Source: an uncultured Acetatifactor sp.
GTDB taxonomy: Bacteria; Bacillota; Clostridia; Lachnospirales; Lachnospiraceae
Direction of reading: 5' to 3'
Assembly: GCA_910584235.1 (NCBI GenBank)
Contig: CAJTZD010000003.1
Span: 62,001 to 126,000, forward strand
Length of the DNA: 64,000 bases
The position numbers and the translations under genes were made by a program. Below the pieces are notes generated by a model. The model ran no database searches and was not told the origin of the DNA. It was given only the letters and a program-made list of their open reading frames with translations. Shown in pieces: positions 59,323 to 64,000 of the stretch (positions are counted from its first letter, which is position 1; each line of letters starts with the position of its first letter).

Positions 59323-61568
59323 TTCCGCTTCCTCTTACGGCCCTCCAGCAGGCAGTAGGCAAGAAGCCCTGCCACGCCCCCCCAGCTGACGGCTTCGCTG
59401 ATCCGCCAGTAGACGGGACTTACGAACCGCACCGAAACCGTATCCTGAAAATTCGGGGGAATCAATATCCGGATTACGTTATTTTCGCCGTAAACACATT
59501 CCAGCTTTTCTCCCGCCCCAGTATCGGCCTGATATCCTTTATAGAGGAACAGCGGCACTTCCACATATCCGGTTTCCGTGCCGGACTCATTGACACAACG
59601 AAAGTCTGCCGCCAAATCGCCTTTTTCGTATTGAAGCAGCCGTACATTTTCGGAAGATTTCGGGGGATCAAAGGAAAGCCTTGTCACATCCGTGCCGTAT
59701 ATCACATACTCTCCGCCGGACACGTATCCAAAGACCTGATTGTTGTCAAAGATTCGCACCTTGTCGTAAGTATAGGTTATCCGGTAAACGAAATACATCG
59801 AGGAGGTTCCCACCGCCAGAACCACTGCCGCCACTCCCATTCCGTAAAATAGCTTCTTCCATTGGCACTCATATTTTGCATACCACAGACAATACCCCGC
59901 GGCGGGAACCATGAACAGGGTTCCCCAGTTTAAAAATCTGGTGGGAATCAGGAAACTGGAGACGATTCGCTCAGCCAGTAAGCTTGTCTGCTGGAACCAG
60001 TCCCAGGGAAATGCTTTCAGGGAAAAAGCTATACAGACCACTGACAGACAGGCGCACAATCCGGCGCCGGCCAGCAGCTTGCTTTTCTTCTTTTTTATCA
60101 GCAAATAAACCCCGAGACAAAAAAACGCAATCAGCAACAGCAGCGGAATCAGGCCCGGCCCCACCGCTCTAATGGGCATACCCTGCTCATCTGTCAATAC
60201 ACCGTCAAAGAAATGCGTAAACACCAGGTCCAAAGTGATTCCCCGATACTGAATCATCTGTTTCCCCAGATTTTTCACCAGCAGATCCTGGGATATATAA
60301 TAGTCCAAAAACGGTATGATAAACCATGCATTGCACAGCAGAGTAACCGCCGCGCCCTTTACAAGCTGTGTAAAAATTGCCTTTTGGAACACGCGCCGGA
60401 TATTTACCAGGCAGACCACTACAGTCCACACCAGCGCCAGCTCACAGGTCAGCGTATGGGACTGAAGCACTCCCGAATACCCTATGACCAGAAGCAGCCA
60501 CGTCCTGTTGTACCCTTTCTCTTTTGTATCTTCGGCAAACAGGCGATAATATCCATATAAAAGCAGCGGAAGAAAAATCTGGGCGCAGCCCTCCCCCACG
60601 CACCCGCGCCCATACAGAACCGTAATTCTGTACAGAGAAAATGCATACAGCGCACTGCACATCAACCCGATGTATTTGTCCCGAAACATCCTGCGGAAAC
60701 AATAAAATGCCACTCCCATGGTTGCAAAGTTCAACAGAATGACGAAAATGTTATAGCTGTAAAGAACCGGAAACCCGATCAGCCATAAAAGCGCCGGAAT
60801 ATACAAAAGCGTAGAGCCGTACAGAACCCCGTCCGCATACCCATACCCATAGGGAAAGTTCGCTTCCAGGCGCATGGGGAACACCCCGTTTGTTATACTC
60901 CTTGCCACACCGTCAATCCGCTCCAGATGATAACCCACATCCCCGGTACTGAGGAGCCAGTTCATCAAATAGGGCCTGGAGAGCAAAAGGGTCAAAAGGA
61001 CTATCCCGCCTGCCACAAAAAAGTCCGATGCCGGTATCTTATGCACATGGTGCCAGGCCGCACAGACAATACACCCCAGCGCCGCAATTCCCGCCATCAG
61101 CACAAAAAAGAGAATGCAGTACCACAACTGCCCCGTCTCTTTGATACAAAACTGCTTAAGATAGATTTCCTCTTCGGCAGCGCCGGAAATTGACAGGGTA
61201 AGGTTATCAGATTTTGCTAAAAGCCAGAGATGAAAGGTTTCCGAGGAATGGGCGGCAGACAGCCTCTGCCCGTTCTGCATTACCTTAAGAGACGGCAGAG
61301 AATCATCTGTCAGCGAGACCACATACGCCAAGGTCGCCGCGGTCTGGTAGTCAATGGTTACGGAATAAATGCCAATCGGCAGTTCGATTCCCTCATACAG
61401 AATCCCTTGCTCAGCGCCGGATGCAAAGGTCTGATCCAGGGAATAATAGTATTCCTTTTTTTCGCTCATGGCGGGTATCAGCAGCAGTATTACAAGTGAT
61501 GCAATAATGATACATGCCGCTATAAATGCTTTCCTGTAGTTGCCAGTCAATATCTTCTCTGTCTTCAT
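59310..61568 (-). CDS. Large polytopic membrane protein (YfhO/PTPS-related, GT-C-like)
   Basis: The 752-residue protein begins with a membrane segment (AFIAACIIIASLVILLLIPAM), then an extracellular beta domain (about 38-140), then about a dozen spans. The block STGDVGYHLERIDGVARSI with FPMRLEANFPYGYGYADG is the signature of the 6-pyruvoyl-tetrahydropterin synthase-related membrane family. It ends with another extracellular domain and a last span. These proteins resemble GT-C glycosyltransferases that modify cell-surface polymers; no acceptor is known here. It is 118 bp downstream of ileS. Confidence 0.78.
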   Translation of the reverse strand: MKTEKILTGNYRKAFIAACIIIASLVILLLIPAMSEKKEYYYSLDQTFASGAEQGILYEGIELPIGIYSVTIDYQTAATLAYVVSLTDDSLPSLKVMQNGQRLSAAHSSETFHLWLLAKSDNLTLSISGAAEEEIYLKQFCIKETGQLWYCILFFVLMAGIAALGCIVCAAWHHVHKIPASDFFVAGGIVLLTLLLSRPYLMNWLLSTGDVGYHLERIDGVARSITNGVFPMRLEANFPYGYGYADGVLYGSTLLYIPALLWLIGFPVLYSYNIFVILLNFATMGVAFYCFRRMFRDKYIGLMCSALYAFSLYRITVLYGRGCVGEGCAQIFLPLLLYGYYRLFAEDTKEKGYNRTWLLLVIGYSGVLQSHTLTCELALVWTVVVCLVNIRRVFQKAIFTQLVKGAAVTLLCNAWFIIPFLDYYISQDLLVKNLGKQMIQYRGITLDLVFTHFFDGVLTDEQGMPIRAVGPGLIPLLLLIAFFCLGVYLLIKKKKSKLLAGAGLCACLSVVCIAFSLKAFPWDWFQQTSLLAERIVSSFLIPTRFLNWGTLFMVPAAGYCLWYAKYECQWKKLFYGMGVAAVVLAVGTSSMYFVYRITYTYDKVRIFDNNQVFGYVSGGEYVIYGTDVTRLSFDPPKSSENVRLLQYEKGDLAADFRCVNESGTETGYVEVPLFLYKGYQADTGAGEKLECVYGENNVIRILIPPNFQDTVSVRFVSPVYWRISEAVSWGGVAGLLAYCLLEGRKRKRNRKF

Positions 61569-61634
61569 CTGCCTCCGTCTTCTCCCTGTCCTCGGTTTTT
61601 CAGGCGTCAGCCGCCGTTTTGCGGGAGGCTTCAG

Positions 61635-61676
61635 ACAGGGGCGGCGCCGCTATAACCCGGCAGCAACCGCCCCTGT
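61635..61676. terminator. GC-rich hairpin downstream of ileS
   Basis: ACAGGGGCGG pairs with CCGCCCCTGT (22-nt loop) 12 bp after the ileS stop. There is no T-run, so it may stabilise the 3' end or terminate weakly. Confidence 0.5.
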
Positions 61677-61687
61677 GCAAGCCTGTC

Positions 61688-64000
61688 CTATATTTTCTCC
61701 ACCGCAATGGTGACTTTCTCGCCGTTCACATTCCATTCCTTTGCCACGGCAAAATCTTTCCCCGCTGTCAATTCCTCGGCCAATACCTTTCCGGAGATGG
61801 CATCCCCATTCCTCCCGGCAATCGCCGCCAGCTTCTCATTGCCGTTCAAAGACACTCTGATGTGGTCCATGACCTGGAAGCCCGCGTCCTTGCGCATGGT
61901 CTGAATCTTGCTGATCAGTTCGTAGACAAAGCCCTCCTCAATGAGCTCCTCCGTCAAATTGGTGTCCAGCACCACGGTCATCTTCCCGTTCTCCTGAGAA
62001 ACATAGCCCGGCTTCTGGGTCATTTCGATGAGCAGGTCCTCCTTTGTCAGCTCCACGTTCACGCCGTTCACCTCAAAGGCAAGCTTTCCGCTCCCGTTCA
62101 GCTCATCCATGGCAGCGTTTCCGTCCAGCGCCGCCAATGTCTTCCGGATGCCGCCCAATTGCTTTCCGTATTTTGGACCCACTGTGCGCAGCTGGGGCTT
62201 GAATGTGTAAGTGGTGTAGTCCCGCACGTCCTCTGTGCAGACCACTTCCTTTACGTTCAGCTCGTCCTGGATGATGGTGGTGTAGAAGCTGTCCAGGCCC
62301 GCCGTTTTGTCTGCGGAGCTCATTGCGGCCCCTGCATCGCACTGGCCGGCGGCCGATGTGGCGGAAACCGAATCATCGCCAGCCGCCGCTTTCACATACA
62401 TCCTTGCAATAGGCTGGCGGTTCTTGATGGCGGCAGCATTCCGGCATGCCCGGCCCAATACCACGGCCTCCAGCACCTCTTCCATGTCCGCCTCCAGCTT
62501 TTTATCAATAAATCCCTCTTCCGCTACCGGGAAATCGCATAGATGAATACTCTCCGGCGCATCCTTGTCCGTGCTGCACACCAGATTCCGGTAAATCTCC
62601 TCTGTCATGAAAGGAATCATGGGAGCCGCAACCTTGCAAACTGTCACCAGAGCCCTGTGCAGGGTCATATAGGCATTAATCTTGTCCTGTTCCATGCCTC
62701 CCGCCCAGAAGCGCTCACGGCTGCGGCGCACGTACCAGTTGCTCATCTCCTCCACGAAATCCTGCAGGGCCTTTGCCGCCTCGGTGATACGGTATTTATC
62801 CAAATCCCCGTCCACCTCTCCCACCAGGGTGTTGAGCCTGGACAGAAGCCATTTGTCCATCACGGGCAGCTTCTCATATTCCAATGTATATTTTGACGCG
62901 TCAAATCCGTCAATATTGGCGTACAGCACAAAGAAAGTATAAGTGTTCCACAGCTTGTCCAGGAACTTGTGCTGTCCCTCCAGCACAGTCTTGCCGGAGA
63001 AACGCTTGGGCAGCCAGGGGGCCGCGCTGGTGTAGAAGTACCACCGGATGGCGTCCGCCCCGTACTCATCCAGGGCCTCGAAAGGATCCACCACATTCCC
63101 TTTGGACTTGCTCATCTTCTGCCCGTCCTCGTCCGCCACCAGGCCCAGCACAATGACGTTCTCGTAAGGGGCCTTGTTGAAGAGCAAAGTGGACTCCGCA
63201 AGCAATGAGTAGAACCACCCTCTGGTCTGGTCCACGGCCTCGGAGATAAAGTTGGCCGGAAACTGCTGTTCAAATACCTCCTTGTTCTCAAAAGGATAAT
63301 GATGCTGGGCAAAAGGCATGGCCCCGGAGTCGAACCAGCAGTCGATGACCTCCGGCACCCGCTTCATAGTCCCGCCGCATTTGGGACAGGGGAATGTGAC
63401 CTCATCGATATAAGGGCGGTGCAGCTCCACCTTTCCCGCCTTTTCATCCCCGGTGAGATCTGCAAGCTGCTGGCGGCTTCCCACGGATTCCATGTGTCCG
63501 CACGCGCACTCCCAGATATTCAAGGGCGTGCCCCAGTAGCGGTTCCTGGAGATGCCCCAGTCCTGGATGTTCTCCAGCCAGTTGCCGAAGCGTCCCTCGC
63601 CGATGGTGGGGGGGATCCAGTTGATAGTCTTGTTGTTGCGCACCAGGTCGTCTTTCACCGCGGTCATCTTGATGAACCAGGACTCTCTGGCGTAGTAGAT
63701 CAGGGGCGTGTCGCAGCGCCAGCAGAACGGGTAGTCATGCTCGAATTTCGGCGCGGAGAACAGTTTCCCCTCCTTGTCCAGGTCCTTGATGATATCCGGA
63801 TCCGCATCCTTGACGAATTTTCCGGCGTAGGGAGTCTCCGCCGTCATATGGCCCTTGCCGTCCACGAACTGCACCAGAGGCAGGCCGTACTTTCTGCCCA
63901 CATTGGCGTCGTCCTCACCGAAAGCGGGGGCGATGTGCACGATGCCCGTACCGTCGGACATTGTGACATATGTGTCACAAGTGACGTAGTGGGCCTTTTT
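61688..64000 (-). CDS. ileS: Isoleucine--tRNA ligase (3' part; gene continues beyond window)
   Basis: The last 770 residues of IleS are in view; the N-terminal HIGH domain is outside. Seen: the editing domain (MSDGTGIVHIAPAFGEDD, CWRCDTPLIYYARESW), the KMSKSKGNVVDPFE motif, RSRERFWAGG and the anticodon-binding C-terminus. The long C-terminal region suits the second, eukaryote-like IleS type. A low-complexity stretch of about 35 residues (Ala/Ser/Asp/Gly, near AAGDDSVSATSAAGQCDAG) is inserted in the C-terminal domain. Confidence 0.95.
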   Translation of the reverse strand, partial: KKAHYVTCDTYVTMSDGTGIVHIAPAFGEDDANVGRKYGLPLVQFVDGKGHMTAETPYAGKFVKDADPDIIKDLDKEGKLFSAPKFEHDYPFCWRCDTPLIYYARESWFIKMTAVKDDLVRNNKTINWIPPTIGEGRFGNWLENIQDWGISRNRYWGTPLNIWECACGHMESVGSRQQLADLTGDEKAGKVELHRPYIDEVTFPCPKCGGTMKRVPEVIDCWFDSGAMPFAQHHYPFENKEVFEQQFPANFISEAVDQTRGWFYSLLAESTLLFNKAPYENVIVLGLVADEDGQKMSKSKGNVVDPFEALDEYGADAIRWYFYTSAAPWLPKRFSGKTVLEGQHKFLDKLWNTYTFFVLYANIDGFDASKYTLEYEKLPVMDKWLLSRLNTLVGEVDGDLDKYRITEAAKALQDFVEEMSNWYVRRSRERFWAGGMEQDKINAYMTLHRALVTVCKVAAPMIPFMTEEIYRNLVCSTDKDAPESIHLCDFPVAEEGFIDKKLEADMEEVLEAVVLGRACRNAAAIKNRQPIARMYVKAAAGDDSVSATSAAGQCDAGAAMSSADKTAGLDSFYTTIIQDELNVKEVVCTEDVRDYTTYTFKPQLRTVGPKYGKQLGGIRKTLAALDGNAAMDELNGSGKLAFEVNGVNVELTKEDLLIEMTQKPGYVSQENGKMTVVLDTNLTEELIEEGFVYELISKIQTMRKDAGFQVMDHIRVSLNGNEKLAAIAGRNGDAISGKVLAEELTAGKDFAVAKEWNVNGEKVTIAVEKI

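Overview
The window looks like chromosome of a spore-forming member of the Lachnospiraceae (Clostridia). The evidence is the low-GC-Firmicute style ribosome binding sites (GGAGG), a SipL-like spore coat protein, a SpoIIQ-like protein, an IspE/MurI/DUF1934 cluster, VanRS-like and Agr-like sensors, and many cytoplasmic glycoside hydrolases. Nothing looks like phage or plasmid backbone. No rRNA, tRNA or CRISPR array was found.

Region 1 (1-16430) is a glycan-use region aimed at mannosides. It holds two paralogous GntR-LacI chimeric regulators (2-988, 10355-11425), an SGNH esterase and a GT108-like DUF1861 protein, a GH92 alpha-mannosidase with a ribulose-phosphate-3-epimerase-like enzyme, and a large GH38 alpha-mannosidase divergent from the second regulator. 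A second minus-strand run follows: GH35 beta-galactosidase, acyltransferase, YitT protein, CE1-type esterase and a small protein. None of the hydrolases has a signal peptide, so they should act on imported oligosaccharides. A frameshifted surface-protein gene and about 800 bp of decayed sequence lie between GH92 and GH38.

Region 2 (16600-35430) is mostly housekeeping. It has an ABC-F ATPase with a possible attenuator leader, a plus-strand ispE-gntR-orf-murI-DUF1934 operon behind a good sigma-A promoter, an unknown protein behind a sigma-28-like promoter, SipL, pyrC-pyrK-pyrD with a three-hairpin element between pyrK and pyrD, a PrcB-like lipoprotein, plsC, a VanRS-like pair, murF and ddl. The 3' end of ddl is duplicated. 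An Rpn-type nuclease remnant follows.

Region 3 (35448-41102) holds a membrane-fusion-like protein overlapping two sugar ABC permeases, then a solute-binding protein and an AgrC-like kinase that both lack their N-termini at the same point (about 39062), then a LytTR regulator.

Region 4 (41099-64000) holds an amidohydrolase, a SpoIIQ-like protein, a calcium-loop protein, an SseB protein, a double-propeller GH43, an AAA/PD-(D/E)XK protein, a GH88-type hydrolase, a GH43 beta-xylosidase divergent from an AraC regulator, an aconitase-family hydratase, glycogen phosphorylase, a large polytopic membrane protein and the 3' part of ileS.

All functional calls rest on motifs and recalled family knowledge; no search was run.
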